Shown: positions 44,701 to 54,243, counted from the first letter of the stretch. The stretch is 64,000 bases of DNA from Euborellia annulipes (GCA_023213315.1 JAKCPI010002423.1:124001-188000); one strand, 5' to 3'. A program made the numbers and translations. The notes: generated from the sequence alone by a model not told the origin.

Positions 44701-47700
44701 AATTAGGTCCGACTTTTAAACCCAAAATGGTACATTTTTACCAGTTCGGAGACGAAAGTCGGACCTAAAGGAAATAAAGGATACCATCTCAGGGTCCAAT
44801 ATAAGACCTAGGTCGGCTTACTCTAAATCGGACTTATTCAGATCAGATGGATAAAAATAGTATCCAAATTTCGACTAGGGTATATTTTTTTTTAAATCTT
44901 CGGTATCTTAGGCCATTTAACTTTAACAATACTCATTAATTTTTAAATACAATATAAAATAATCTACTCAAATTTATTTAATATACCAAATGATTTAAAT
45001 AAATTCATCAGATTGCCCGGGATACTAACCCGCGCTTCGTGGCTTTTAAGTCTATCTACTGACTTATGTCACACCTCCAATGACCACGGGTGGGCCGGTG
45101 GGGTTATTTAATTAAAAAACAACCTAATTACGAAATATAAATAATTAATAAATCTGTCAATAAACTATAAGTTCGCACGAAGTAATAAAATTGGGAATTG
45201 AAAAATATTCAGAAGCCATTTCTCCTATCTTTTCTATGAAAAACAAGAGTAAAGTGGTCTTCAGAAAATTTCAATGGCAAAATGAGAATATACATTTTAA
45301 AGAGAATCTAAAAAATAATTAATTTTTGAATTTTAATTAAAATCGTTGGGTCGAATTTTGAGAAAATCCAAAAAAACTGAAAAAGTACATCAGTAAAGTA
45401 CTAGTAGTCTATTTTTGTTTAAAAGCTTATTTTCACGCCCTAGGGGGTGCTTAACTAAATGAAAATTTTGTAGTGACTAAGGGAAAAAATTTTATTTGAC
45501 CTCTTTCCGCTAATGGCCCTGAAAGACCGACCAAAAAAATACTTTTTTTTTTTAAGAAAGTAAACGTTTTTATGCTTTTTAAATTGTTCTGTCTGTTTAA
45601 AATTGTTAAGAAAAAGAAAAAAGTATATAAATAGAGAGAGACACGAGTCAGACTCAAAGTCATTGATCTTGAAAAAGTTCGTTAGCTAAAGCGAAAGGAG
45701 GAATAAAAACGAGAAAATGCAAATTAAATTTAGAATTAAAAAAAAAAAACGTCAGACTTTAGTTGAGTTAAAGATCAAAGAAGATTTCACAACCAAGTTG
45801 AAATATAAAGGGTAAAATATCTAGAATATACTAACAAGGACGTCGTTTCAACATTTGATTGCAAGAAAGAACAAAATAAAATCAAAGTCCCTAAATGGTA
45901 CCTACGAAGAAGCGAAGTGTGAAAATGAAGAATCAATAACAAACGAGATTGGATTAAACGAGCAACAATGATCGAAATTTTTATTATATTTCCCTTCGAA
46001 AATCTGTATTACACTGATCTAGAGAACGATCAGGAGACGGACTGGGAGATTTTTTTTCTTGAAAAGCGATTTTACACAAAGTTTTTGATAATGAAAAAAG
46101 TGGTGTGATTTGTTGCACTACATTTTTTGTGTCGAGATATATTTGTTTAGTTTCCGAGAAAACCTCAACTCCAAACTTGAAAACATGCGTTTTTTAAATA
46201 TTGACTGCTTAAAATAAATTATGGTCAAAATTTTACTCTCTTGTTGAATATTTTATACACAAGAGAAAATCCTAAATAAATATAAATTTTCATAAGAATT
46301 GAAATATTTTTTTTAACGTGTAAAAAGTTCAAAAGGGGGTCTCTCCCTTGAATCGAAATTAACATACAAATCCCCATAGGGATTTAACATTGGCTCTATG
46401 AAAGGAAGAGCCGAAAAATGAATTTGAAAAAACTGAAAGACTACAACAGTAAAGTTTGCTTCAAAAGATTTCAATGACAAAATGAGAATATACATTTTAA
46501 AGAGCATCTAAAAAATAATTGATTTTTGAATTTTAGTCAAAATCGTTATAGCCGATTTTGAGAAATTCAAAAAAAACTGAAAAAGTACTTTAGTAAACTA
46601 CTAGTACTTTTGGGCTGATTTTGTTCAAAAACTTATTTTGACTGTCCGGGAGGGTTCCTAACTTAAATATAATATTTCAATCTCCTAGCTCAATTTCTTC
46701 ATGCTTAAAATTGAACACCCACAGACAGACCATGTCGCGAGGATGGCTGGTCCCATGCCACCCCCCCCAGCCAAATCCTCTAGTTACGCCCATGGCTTCA
46801 AACAATTTTCACGAAAAGTTTTACTAGTGATAATATACTTTTTAAAGAGCATCTAAAAAATAGATGATTTGTGAATTTTAATCAAAATCGTTAGAGTCAA
46901 TTATGAGAAAATCGAAAAAAAAAACTGAAAAGGTACTTGAGTAAAGTATTAGTACTTTTTGGCCAATTTTGTTTAAAAGCTTATTTTCACGCCTCAGGTG
47001 GGGTGTCTAACTTAAATATAAAATTTCCATCCCGTAGCCAGTGGCGTAGCGAGCTTAACTAGCGCCCGGGGCACAATACTTTTTTAGCGCCTCTCCCCCC
47101 ATTCGAAAACCATGTAGTATTATATGTAAAATATACAAAATTATTATATTACCCTGACACTAAATTTAAAATATATTTTCATAATAAAAATTATTCAAGA
47201 AATTTTTTGTTTTGCGGACCATTTGGCGCCCGTTTGTGAGTAGCGCCCGGGGCATGATGACCCCCTTTGCCCCACCCCCATCGCTACGCCACTGCTCGTA
47301 GCTCATTTCCTTCATCCTTAAAGATGTCTACAGACACACAGACCAATTTGCAGGACTCACAGGACCTCAAAACATGTACCCGATTGAAATAAATGTTCTA
47401 TTCTATATATTTAATCTATAGGGTAAGAGAAAGTAAAATTATTTGACGAAAAAACTAAATGAGATCAACGACACAATGATACTTGACAAAAAGATTCAAG
47501 CACTTGAAGAGGTGGCGTTTGTCAAGTTTATTTCTTCCTCTATTTTTTTTTTTTTTTTAGCGCAAATTTTTTATTTCATTAGTGATAATTAACAAACTGA
47601 AAGCGCGTAAATATTTATAAAAATTTAATCATTTGTTGAATGGTGTGTTTGAAAATAAATTTTCTCTAATTTCAAAATATTTTTGTATTATGTTCTTGTT

Positions 47701-48436
47701 AATAAAGCCACGTGACTTCCACATCAGCTTTACTTTTTAATGGAATCTCGTCTCTTCACTTCTCGTGCCAACATTTAATTTCATGAAAACGAAGATCGTT
47801 TGCATTTTATTTATAATTATTAGTATATATCGTAAAAAAAAATTATGTAAACTTGTTTGAAGCTAAATATATTAATAAATAAAAAAAAAGTTTTATTTTT
47901 ATGAATAGTGTATATTGAAAAATATTTTATTCTTTTGACCGCATTTTCAAAGTTAATTTATTTGCTCTTTCAAATCATCATAATAATGAAAAAAAAAAAT
48001 CAGAGGATCAGACAAGCCAAGTAGGACACATTTAATATAAAAAAATTTCACAATCGTTAGAAATAAATCAAAAAACAAAACGTTGTGATTTGGTTGGGAT
48101 AAATTTTGTTAATATACACAAAAATGTTGTTAATTTTTTGTTTTAATTTTCTTTTCGCGGTATTAAAGGGAGAACTGCCACCTTTAGTTTGGGTAACTCG
48201 TAGTCGCTATCCAAATACTCACAAATTGTGAGCCTCTGACTGAGGATATGCCCTAAATTAAATTATTTTTACTTCACAAAATTAGTTTTAATTTATCATT
48301 TTATTGATTTTTTTTTATTAAAATTTTCTGGTAATCTAGGTAAGGGTCTAAAACGCGCTAGAATCTATTGTTTTTCGATCTTTTTTACTTTCTCTTACCT
48401 ACATGTATATGTTAATATACATTTTTTTTTTTTTTT

Positions 48437-48485
<49 letters not shown>

Positions 48486-49883
48486 TATTGGATTCATGTA
48501 AAAAATTCGATGTCGAGATTTTGACAGATATTCACGTTTTGAGGTCCCTTGACTCCAAAAAAGTGGTTTTCACGACATGGTCTGTCTTCTGTGTGTCTGG
48601 GTGTCAATTTAAAGCATGAAAGAATTGAGCTAGGAGGTTGAAATTTTATATTTAAGTTAGGCACCCCCATGGGACGTGAAAATAAGCTTTTGATCAAAAT
48701 CGGCCAAAAAGTACTAGTACTTTACATTTTTCAGTTTTATTCGATTTTCTCAAAATTCGCTCCAACGATTTTGTTTTAAATTCATAATAATTATTTTTTT
48801 AATTCTCTTGCCGAAGGGTAAGAGAAAGTTGTGTTCTGTGCGACCAGTCACACCATATATATATTATTTGTTAGTAAATAATAACCTCCAACGTTTAGGT
48901 CTTGATTATATATTTTTTAAAAGAAAAAATCCTGACTGCATTTTCTTCTGTTTTTTATTACTGATTAAAATTCTAACAGCCATAAATTATCCTTGTAATG
49001 TTTATTTAAATCATTTGGATATCAAATAAGCCTGGATTACCCATATTGTATATAAATATAAATATAGGTAAAGTCTAGATGGCCTAAGATATCGAAGAGA
49101 TTTATAAAAAAAATATATTAATAATAAAAATTATTAGTTTATTTAACATAACTGTTTTTTGTCCCCCTCCCCCCCCATGGTCCCAAAGAATTGAACCCAG
49201 GATCTCCAGCCTTTCCGGATCCTCGAGGATCCGGTGGTTTGGTGAAATGGAAACGGGATAGCCCACCAATCCCCCAGAAAGGCTGGATATCCTGGGTTCA
49301 ATTCCTTGGGCTCCATGAGGCCCAAAGCACACCAACAAAAAAACACTCAGAGTCATGTTATATATATCTCTGACTAGATAAGCCTGAATCGAGATAATGA
49401 AAACTAATATCTTTTTAAAAATAATGTATAGCTATAGATATTTTTTATGGTAAAAAAATATTCTAAGTAAAAATATTTTTTTCACCTGTTAAAATATTTT
49501 CCAATTTAATCAAGCATCCTTCACACGGTAAAAAAATTTTTCTAGAGTACCCCTTTTACCTTGCGACATTAAGAATTTATAATTTCATATTCATTTATTT
49601 TTAAACAATAGAGTTTTTTTTTTAGTTGAGAATAAAACTCGAGTTCTGACATAACATAATTTTTTGGTAAGCATTAAAAGTGTTAATGCCAGAGGGGACG
49701 TGAGTGAGATTGAATTCATATTTTTGTGTGTTTATAAATAATTTCTGTTGATAATCTAACTCACCAGTCTGTGCAGTTTTCTCCTCTTGAGCGCGTGGAT
49801 TGGCAGGCGGTGCCATATGCACCCGAGCTCTCACCCGGCTGATCATTCCCATCGACGGGATCGCCGGCCAACCGTCAAACTGG
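32722..49883 (-). CDS. Multipass RING-type E3 ligase, TRC8/RNF139-like
   Basis: Five exons join in phase: 49883-49765, 39122-38952, 37372-37254, 34157-33810 and 33162-32722. The first starts in mid-codon, so the N-terminus is missing. About 400 residues are predicted. Several hydrophobic segments are consistent with a polytopic ER protein, for example CLLSLVALLPYL, VTFVMTVVFMLLVFGL and VTASALLAATLMM. The C-terminus is a RING-H2 domain: CAVCLSSMRLARITPCHHLF, HGECLRQCLK, then CPICKREL. ARITPC-x-H-x-FH and the C-terminal position match TRC8/RNF139 and RNF145, which ubiquitinate ER membrane proteins. Oddity: the conserved Trp after the sixth zinc ligand is Cys (LRQCL). The 10.6-kb first intron and the other introns are full of transposons. 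Linkage of the 49883 exon rests on phase alone. Confidence 0.75.
33242..33741. mobile_element. MITE with TGAGTAAACAGACTCC termini
   Basis: Termini TGAGTAAAACAGACTCCTTA and the complement GGAGTCTGTTTACTCA face each other about 475 bases apart. An inner pair also exists (GGTGCGGGTCTCG against CGAGACGCGCACC), and a hairpin near 33670-33712 contains TTTCGGCTAATTT. It lies in the last intron of the RING gene. Confidence 0.5.
34370..34401 (+). ncRNA. Hammerhead-like core (Penelope type)
   Basis: CTGATGA (34370-34376) and GAAAT (34397-34401) enclose a stem-loop whose base is GGGT (34378-34381) paired with ACCC (34393-34396). This is the core plus stem II of a hammerhead, with U instead of C at the last position. 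Stems I and III were not established. It sits in a RING-gene intron and is probably a Penelope-like relic. Confidence 0.35.
35020..35790 (-). repeat. Repeat A, minus copy with internal tandem duplication
   Basis: Reverse orientation: TTACCATGGCAACCATTTCT, the ACTAGTACTTT block, a CA microsatellite near 35605-35640, the TCGACATCGAATTTTTGACA block, then GAGAAAGTAAAA. A unit of about 280 bases starting AGAACAAGAGTAAAGTGGTC is duplicated at 35045 and 35325 with few differences. Confidence 0.82.
35945..36043 (-). mobile_element. tRNA-derived SINE, minus orientation
   Basis: On the minus strand the B-box-like GCGGGCTCGGACCCCAGGC is followed by AGTCCGATGATTTATTTTAT. The same head-body junction is seen near 34790 and, diverged, near 45020. 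The head is too degenerate for a tRNA. Confidence 0.5.
36052..36345. mobile_element. hAT-type MITE, CATGGGCGTACCCAG termini
   Basis: Terminal repeats CATGGGCGTACCCAG and its complement CTGGGTACGCCCATG. The 8-base sequence CAGGGGTT occurs exactly on both sides (36044-36051, 36346-36353). It landed inside sequence reading CAGGGGTTCCCAAACTTTTT, itself a common hAT-type terminus, so two MITEs are nested here. Confidence 0.8.
36612..36842. mobile_element. hAT-type MITE, CAAGGGCG/CGCCCATG termini
   Basis: Starts CAAGGGCGTCCGCAGG and ends CCTGCGAACGCCCATG. Exact 8-base duplication CTCAGGGC at 36604-36611 and 36843-36850. Contains G7 and C11 runs next to the ends. Confidence 0.8.
37606..37696 (+). 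promoter_or_regulatory. TATA promoter and first exon, antisense to the RING gene
   Basis: TATAAAAA at 37606-37613 is preceded by a CACGTG E-box at 37572-37577. It is followed by a GC-normal stretch ending AAGG|GTAAGT with the donor at 37697. Transcription would start near 37636, giving a non-coding exon of about 60 bases with no useful ATG. It lies in a RING-gene intron on the opposite strand. It could serve the neuroparsin-type gene, whose ATG exon has an acceptor just upstream, but that is about 20 kb away and unproven. Confidence 0.45.
37898..38168. mobile_element. hAT-type MITE, CAAGGGCGGATAC family
   Basis: Starts CAAGGGCGGATACAAGGGG and ends GGATCCGCCACTG. Flanks CCTCAAGC and CCTCAAGT differ at one base of eight. 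Its right part includes part of the CTGGTGTGAC hairpin unit and a C23 run at about 38120-38142. Confidence 0.75.
38169..38951. other. RING-gene intron DNA
   Basis: No exon was seen. A short inverted repeat near 38435-38488 pairs CTAGGTTACGTGTTTCAA with its partner around a TTTGAAATTGAAATTT-like loop. C8G7 runs lie near 38700-38717. Confidence 0.3.
39148..39750. mobile_element. piggyBac-like MITE
   Basis: 13-base perfect terminal repeats CACGTTGACTGCC and GGCAGTCAACGTG, with TTAA immediately outside both ends (39144-39147, 39751-39754), the signature of piggyBac insertion. Inside, the word AACTACGAGATAACTCGTA and relatives recur at least four times in both orientations. There is no transposase. 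Confidence 0.85.
40130..40640 (+). mobile_element. tRNA-like SINE, interrupted by a MITE
   Basis: Shares its order with 63725-64000: a CCTC-rich start, a tRNA-like head ending in TGTGCTAGGGG, then GGGCTAATTA, the CGCCTTGAATTCTGATTC block, and CAGTTCGAT-AGGCCTA. Here the head is split by the MITE at 40175-40421. Confidence 0.6.
40175..40421. mobile_element. hAT-type MITE, CAAGGG/CCCTTG family
   Basis: Starts CAAGGGAGATACAAGGGGG and ends GGATCCGCCCTTG. Flanks ATCTTGTG and ATCTTCTG match at seven of eight bases. Internal sequence is close to the 37898 copy, including the hairpin-unit fragment GTCACACCAGATTAC-like. It is nested in a SINE head. Confidence 0.75.
40641..41369. other. No gene recognised
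   Basis: AT-rich flanks with a more normal stretch near 40800-41180. Minus frames there (for example HVLYVKQPALGRTKC) have no supporting splice signals. This lies in the long intron of the RING gene. Confidence 0.3.
41370..41517. mobile_element. MITE, CATGGGCGTAACTAG family
   Basis: A short element with terminal repeats CATGGGCGTAACTAG and CTAGTTACGCCCATG. The same family occurs at 61459-61614 and, as a right-end fragment, at about 46740-46795. No clear target duplication at this copy. Confidence 0.75.
41600..41846. mobile_element. hAT-type MITE, CAGGGG-GTATATA family
   Basis: Starts CAGGGGGTATATAG and ends TATATACGCCCCTG. Exact 8-base duplication TTTACTAT at 41592-41599 and 41847-41854. 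The interior has diverged inverted blocks with TTTTCTGCGGAAAATTC-like words, similar in style to the 59523 element. Confidence 0.8.
42033..42696 (+). repeat. Repeat A, near full-length copy
   Basis: The best uninterrupted copy. In order: TTTACTTTCTCTTACC terminus, a TA run, the ATTCGATGTCGAGATTTTGA block, a short TG microsatellite, GGAATTGAGCTACGAGG, AGTACTAGTACTTTACTGAT, TTGCCATGGTAACAAAATAT, and a terminal hairpin unit (42602-42696). No coding frame is conserved between copies. Confidence 0.85.
42697..43769. other. No gene recognised
   Basis: AT-rich to normal composition with homopolymer T runs. The last part (about 43680-43769) begins a repeat with G-rich blocks. Lies in the long intron of the RING gene. 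Confidence 0.3.
43770..44180 (+). repeat. Direct repeat B, first copy
   Basis: Nearly identical to 44551-44968: TTCATTGTTAAAATTTCAAT, AAGGGGGCCCTCAAATC, CCTCGGGTTCCGCCAAGTC, AAAGTCGGACCTAAAGG and the TCGACTAGGGTATATT block in the same order. The two flank a repeat A copy. It contains an inverted pair around TTTTAAACCCAAAATGG. Confidence 0.85.
44181..44550 (-). repeat. Repeat A copy between two direct repeats
   Basis: Minus orientation, with an expanded CA/GACA microsatellite at about 44350-44412 and the usual TCGACATCGAATG block, ending GAGAAAGTAAAAATAA. The hairpin unit and the TTGCCATGG block are missing, so the copy is truncated. Confidence 0.8.
44551..44968 (+). repeat. Direct repeat B, second copy
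   Basis: Matches 43770-44180 with a few differences, mainly homopolymer lengths (a G8 run grown to G10) and a four-base insertion near 44842. Such high identity implies a recent duplication. Confidence 0.85.
44990..45080 (-). mobile_element. tRNA-derived SINE, minus orientation
   Basis: Minus strand: a head with AGACTTAAAAGCCACGAAGC, a B-box-like CGGGTTAGTATCCCGGGC, then AATCTGATGAATTTATTTA. The head resembles the copy at 35945-36043. Confidence 0.55.
45220..45470 (-). repeat. Repeat A, partial copy
   Basis: Contains the ATTTCTCCTATCTTTTCTAT, ACAAGAGTAAAGTGGTC and GTAAAGTACTAGTA blocks and stops after GGGGTGCTTAAC. Both family termini are missing. Confidence 0.75.
45471..46479. other. No gene recognised; one weak promoter-like site
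   Basis: A TATATAAATAG near 45624 precedes a purine-rich stretch of normal composition, but no exon or donor supports a gene. Fragments related to repeat A tails (AACATACAAATCCCCATAGG) appear near 46360 and recur at about 54830 and 55030. Confidence 0.25.
46480..46740 (-). repeat. Repeat A, partial copy fused to a MITE fragment
   Basis: The copy ends at GACCATGTCGCGA, where the right end of a CATGGGCGTAAC MITE follows directly (46740-46795). This suggests a deletion that joined the two. Confidence 0.65.
46830..47435 (-). repeat. Repeat A copy split by a hAT MITE
   Basis: The family blocks run up to CCCGTAGC at 47038, then the MITE, then resume at CTCATTTCCTTCATCC and end in AAGAGAAAGTAAAA near 47435. 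Confidence 0.78.
47039..47294. mobile_element. hAT-type MITE, CAGTGGCGTAGCGA termini
   Basis: Starts CAGTGGCGTAGCGAG and ends TCGCTACGCCACTG. Flanks CCCGTAGC (47031-47038) and CTCGTAGC (47295-47302) match at seven of eight bases. Internal GCGCCCGGGGCA occurs in both halves. Confidence 0.82.
47436..48384. other. No gene recognised
   Basis: AT-rich. Near 48175-48240 a short block with GGGTAACTCGTAGTCGC resembles words at about 52780 and 62634, possibly SINE debris. Nothing else stood out. Confidence 0.3.
48385..48860 (+). repeat. Repeat A, plus copy with part of a hairpin unit
   Basis: Starts TTTACTTTCTCTTACCTACA, has a TA then GA microsatellite (about 48438-48482) and the family blocks to TTTTTCAGTTTTATTCGATT. 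It ends with the right half of the hairpin unit (CCGAAGGGTAAGAGAAAGTT at about 48811). Confidence 0.78.
49165..49330. mobile_element. Inverted dimer of a tRNA-like SINE head
   Basis: The left half has GAATTGAACCCAGGATCTCC and the right half its complement, GATATCCTGGGTTCAATTCC, a B-box-type GGGTTCAATTCC. The arms are about 40 bases with an internal GGATCCTCGAGGATCC palindrome. A single head-like fragment (GAAAGGCTGGAGATCCTGAG) is found near 53400. Confidence 0.5.
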
Positions 49884-50334
49884 CTAAAGACAAAACAACA
49901 AAAAATAGACATGAGCCAAAGAAAGAAACAGTCGAAGGGGACAAGAAAAAAAAAAGAAAGGGGGAGGGATATGACGGTAAGACTGGCGTAAAGTGTAAGG
50001 CGTAAAGACATAAAACGTAAACCTACACTCTCCATCGCCATCGCCAATTGCGCCGTCCAATGCGACCTTCGTCATATTTGCCTTCCTTTCATTCAACCCT
50101 TTGTATATGTGAAATTGTTTTGCCAAACTTTTTTTCATTCTTTTTAAAATTAAACATTCAATTATATTAATGAATTTTTTTTTTTAATTTAGAAGATTTC
50201 GCAAGGGAAAAACGGTTCAAAAAAAGGGCCTTAATTTCAAAATCTGAATTTTTTTTTTTTAATTATTTAAATAAAAAATATTTAATGTGTTTAAAAATAA
50301 TAAATCAATAAATGAATTAGAAATTAATAAAGAC

Positions 50335-50385
50335 GAGGGCTAAATGGCCTCCGATGCCGAAAAAGACCTTAAATAAATTTAAAAA
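50335..50385 (+). repeat. Isolated SINE tail
   Basis: GGGCTAAATGGCCTCCGATG, then CCGAAAAAGACCTTAAATAA: the tail shared by the tRNA-type SINEs here. A reversed copy lies at about 56780-56830. Confidence 0.55.
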
Positions 50386-50563
50386 AAAAACGCAGGTTTT
50401 TTATAATTTTTTTTTTTTAATTGACCTCCAGGTATTTTTTCAATAAATATTTTATTTTCACTTTATTGTTAAAGTTTCCGAACAGGCAGACGTCTTTCCC
50501 TCAATGAGCTCAATATTCAATATTTATGTTGTATTACAATTATTATTTATGCTCGTTTCAGCT

Positions 50564-50597
50564 CTGATGATGGATTTTATTTAAGTAAAACCGAAAC
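50564..50597 (+). ncRNA. Hammerhead-like core (Penelope type)
   Basis: CTGATGA at 50564-50570 and GAAAC at 50593-50597 enclose a strong stem-loop (GGATTTTA against TAAAACC). This matches the hammerhead core and stem II. Stems I and III could not be fixed by eye. Probably a relic of a Penelope-like repeat. Confidence 0.45.
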
Positions 50598-51207
50598 GTC
50601 TTCTGAATTGAGATTTTTATTCGATAGAGGCTCTCCTTTTGGCTGGCATCCTCTTTTCCTGTCTATCATTCTAAATATATAATGATAGTCAAATGATAGA
50701 AATCCAAAAATAAATATTTTTTGACTAGTTACACTTAAATGAATTAATCACAGTTCATAATTAAATACATCTGAATTAGATTGCGGCTCGTCAGTAGATA
50801 TTATTATTATATATAGTGGGAAAAAGGCTTCATGGAGATAAATAGTTGTCAGATCAAGTATTTCATTAGTGCGAAACACGAAACTTTTGAAATTCGCTCG
50901 ATTATTTGAATATATTTGGCTCAACAAAGAAGACTTGACATTTCGTTTCGGAGAATGTCATTATTTTTCAGGGACATTATCCCTCGACGTGATCTTCCCA
51001 ATTGATAAAATACCTCAATCATCTGTCAACTTGGCAATTATTTTTTGCTTGAAGCCTTTTTTTCTTTTTCTCTATTCAAATGATATTTTTTTTAATGACT
51101 TTTAATATGGCTTGACGGGGTGCAGCCCTTTTCAAAATATCGTAATTTATTTAAGGCTGCAAGAATTTTTTTTTCAAAAATTAAAACAATAGTGTTATAC
51201 TTCTAGC

Positions 51208-51439
51208 CAGTGGCGAATGATCCAGAGGAGTTTCTCGGGGGGGGGGGTAATCTGGTGTGACTGGTCGCATTATCAGTAATTTAAAGATGCATTCTGTAGT
51301 TGTTTACCAGAATATATAGGTCTATACAAATCAAATATTTAAGTATTAGTTTTTAAAATTTTATATTAAAAAAATATTTTTTTCAAATCTGTGGGGGGGG
51401 GGGGGGTACGCCCCTTTACACCCCTTGTATCCGCCCTTG
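51208..51439. mobile_element. hAT-type MITE, CAGTGGCG/CCCTTG ends
   Basis: Starts CAGTGGCGAATGATCC and ends GTATCCGCCCTTG. Exact 8-base duplication CTTCTAGC at 51200-51207 and 51440-51447. It carries G10 and G13 runs and a fragment of the hairpin unit, and belongs with the 37898 and 40175 elements in reverse orientation. Confidence 0.82.
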
Positions 51440-52907
51440 CTTCTAGCCAAAACAATAATTATCTTTTTTTTTGTTTATAAATTCCTTGACATAGTAAGGC
51501 ATTCATTCATTATTCATTTTTTTTTCTAGTAAAGTATTAATATTTAAAAACAGTAATGTTAAAATTTATTTAATAAATATGGACCGGTTAAATGTCACAT
51601 GCCGAAAAAAGGTTTAAAAAATAATAAATAAAATAAGTGTTGCATTCATGGGAAATTCCTCAAACTGAAAAGGAATTTCTCCTATCTGAAAAATTCCCCC
51701 ACCCTCATCTGAAAAATATTTAAATTTAAAATCTCTTTTAGATCCTCTCGAGACAAAATTTCATAAAAAATTGATTAGTAGCCAAAATATTATAAATTAA
51801 ATTATCGCTCAAGCATAAGCAAGTTTCGAGTATATTGAGATTTTTTTAAACATTTTATTTATTCAAATTAATTAGTAAGCAAAATAATCTGTTATTCACT
51901 TAGAACAGGAAATGTACCTCTCACTCCACGCCTGGGAGAAAGAAGCGAGATATCTACCTCTATATTTAGGTTAAACAGAATTAGTAAATAAAAATCATAC
52001 AACAATGTTAAATAGAGAAGTTAACAATTAAATCCCCTATTATTATTATGTTGTTCATTTATTACATTAGTTATTTTTTATTATTAATATTTCATATTTG
52101 CGTGATAGGGAAAAAATAATTTTCATATGAATATTAATTAATTGTTCTAAAATCAACACTAAATAGCATGCATTTATTTTAGACCCTATTCAATTTAAGC
52201 ACACCACGTTGAGATATTTTTGTTTATACTCTTATAACTGCAGTTTTATTTACCTTTTTAGATGTTAATTAATGTATAATCGATGAAGAAGAAGGAGTTG
52301 TGTATTTATTACAGTAAAAACGCACGTCTCAGCGGACGTTGTTTGCATCTGATTCCTTTCTTCGTTGTTTGTTCACTTCAATCTGTTCTGCTTGTGTCTT
52401 GCTCTCTGTTTGTTATTTATTCGCAAATTAAAAAGGCGAGTCGACGCCAATCGGTGCCAAAATAAAAAAAATAAAATAAAAATCCGACGAACGAACGAAC
52501 GAACTCAACCTACGGAAGTCGGATCAGACGCAACAACATCGATCAATTTATTAGACGTAATAAATAAAAAAAAAAGACAACAACAAAAACAAAAGAAATT
52601 TATTTAATTTCTAGAATGAAATTTAATCTTGCTTAATTCGGGGTTGGGGTAATCTTTTCTGCTTCTTCCTATTTTAATGAGCCATGAGAGAAAAAGCAAG
52701 TCGATCTCTCGGTCTAATCCTTGTGGCAAAGGAAAAAAAGCTGGTATATAGGAAAGGAAGAAATGCCAGCTTCAACTCGGGCAACTCGAGGTCGTCATTC
52801 ACGTACCCTGATTGGTCAGTGTCGGTGTAATCAAATATTTTAAATCGTAAGACAGTATTAATTTTAAACTGGTAACCGTTGGCTCTAGTTGAAACATTAT
52901 GCTTTAA
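51440..52907. other. No gene recognised
   Basis: Mostly AT-rich. About 52270-52560 has near-normal composition, a short plus frame (LIPFFVVCSLQSVLLV) and (GAAC)n, but no splice or promoter context. Near 52770-52830 is SINE-like debris. Confidence 0.3.
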
Positions 52908-53118
52908 TAGGAGAATTAAATACACAAGGTTTTCTGTTTCAATAATATATTAATTTGATATTAACACTTTATACGTATTTCGACACCATATGTGTCATCT
53001 TCAGAATGTAATTCGCTTCTGAAGATGACACATATGCTGTCGAAATACGTATAAAGTGTTAATATCAAATTAATATATTATTGAAACAGAAAACCTTGTG
53101 TTTAATTCTCTATTAAAA
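52908..53118. repeat. Inverted repeat with Penelope-style core
   Basis: Arms of about 95 bases meet near 53012. Each outward strand carries a CTGAAGATGACACATATG word continuing to TGTCGAAATACGT. The layout (CTGA-x-GATGAC, stem, GTCGAAA) resembles the terminal repeats of Penelope-like elements and the palindrome at 25355-25797, but the catalytic CTGATGA is not intact. Confidence 0.5.
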
Positions 53119-53949
53119 CGTAGACAGTTTTTACTAACTAGACAAGTGAAAAATTTTTCTTTCAAGATATCCAACTTTAATTCTTTGTTGCATACCAACT
53201 GCATATAGGGATGGGCAGGATCGCAATCCTTTTGGATTTAAATCTGATCCGATTTTCGCATCTGGATCGATATCCTTTTTTTTTGTAGAGGATCTTGGAT
53301 CTGGATAGAATCATTTTTGCTCTCTGGATCTAGGATTCGCCTAACCCTGACTTTATAAGTAATTGGTGTTGGCAGCCTAGGGCAGCACATGCCCCAGAAA
53401 GGCTGGAGATCCTGAGTTCAATTTCCTATTTTTCAGAAATGTTACCTATTGACAGCAGTAGAATTTTGAGTGCCTCTGAAGAAGTGCTGATGGGATGCCT
53501 TCGAAATATTGATATAATAATTAACAATAAACGCATTTGTATTTCTTCTTTCCATTGTCAATAAACGAGCACCGATTGTTTTTATTATTGACATCACTCA
53601 TAATTGTCAGTAGAAAACAACACAAAAAAATTTATTATTATGGTAGTTTTTATTTATAGACCACATTTTGTTATTAATTATTCCATTCGAATGTTTCAAA
53701 TTTCTTGGTCATTTGGTTTGCCTATCTTCCAGTAAGCATAAACAATCACTTCTAGGGAAAAATCCTTTTACTCTTATTGAACGATGTACTATCTTAATAT
53801 TTATTTAAGTTAAACTAATATTTATCCTTAAATATTTAGGTTCTCAATCAAGACAATAATGCATTTTGATGAAAACATTCACCGGGATAACGATGACGAT
53901 TTACCCAGCCATTTATTCTATCTTTCATGAACTTCTTATTAGATATTTT

Positions 53950-54243
53950 TAATGCAGGGATCGAAATTTTATATTTAAGTTAGGTACCCTCCCGAACAGT
54001 CAAAATAAGTTTTTGAACAAAATCGGCCCAAAAGTATTAGTAGTTTACTGAAGTACTTTTTCAGTTTTTTGAATTTCTCAAAATCGGCTCTAACGATTTT
54101 GATTAAAATTCAAAAATCAATTATTTTTTAGATGCTTTTTCTGTTTGTTTTTAGAGAGAAAGTATTGGTTGTCAAAAATTGATGTGAGATTTGATGGTCT
54201 TCGTTTTGGGTCCCTGAATAAAAACTGGTTCGGACATGGTCTG

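Noticed and set aside
45600..45700. TATA-like promoter near 45624
   Set aside because: The TATATAAATAG word is easily produced in this AT-rich DNA and nothing downstream looks like an exon.
49102..49373. Open frames on both strands around 49.2 kb
   Set aside because: They come from an inverted SINE-head dimer; frames on opposite strands mirror each other.
49884..50138. Extra exon of the RING gene upstream of 49883
   Set aside because: Composition is suggestive but no acceptable donor was found on the minus strand and the frames do not link.
52283..52607. Short plus-strand gene with a hydrophobic segment
   Set aside because: Composition is slightly coding-like, but there is no promoter, splice or homology support and a stop occurs after 60 codons.
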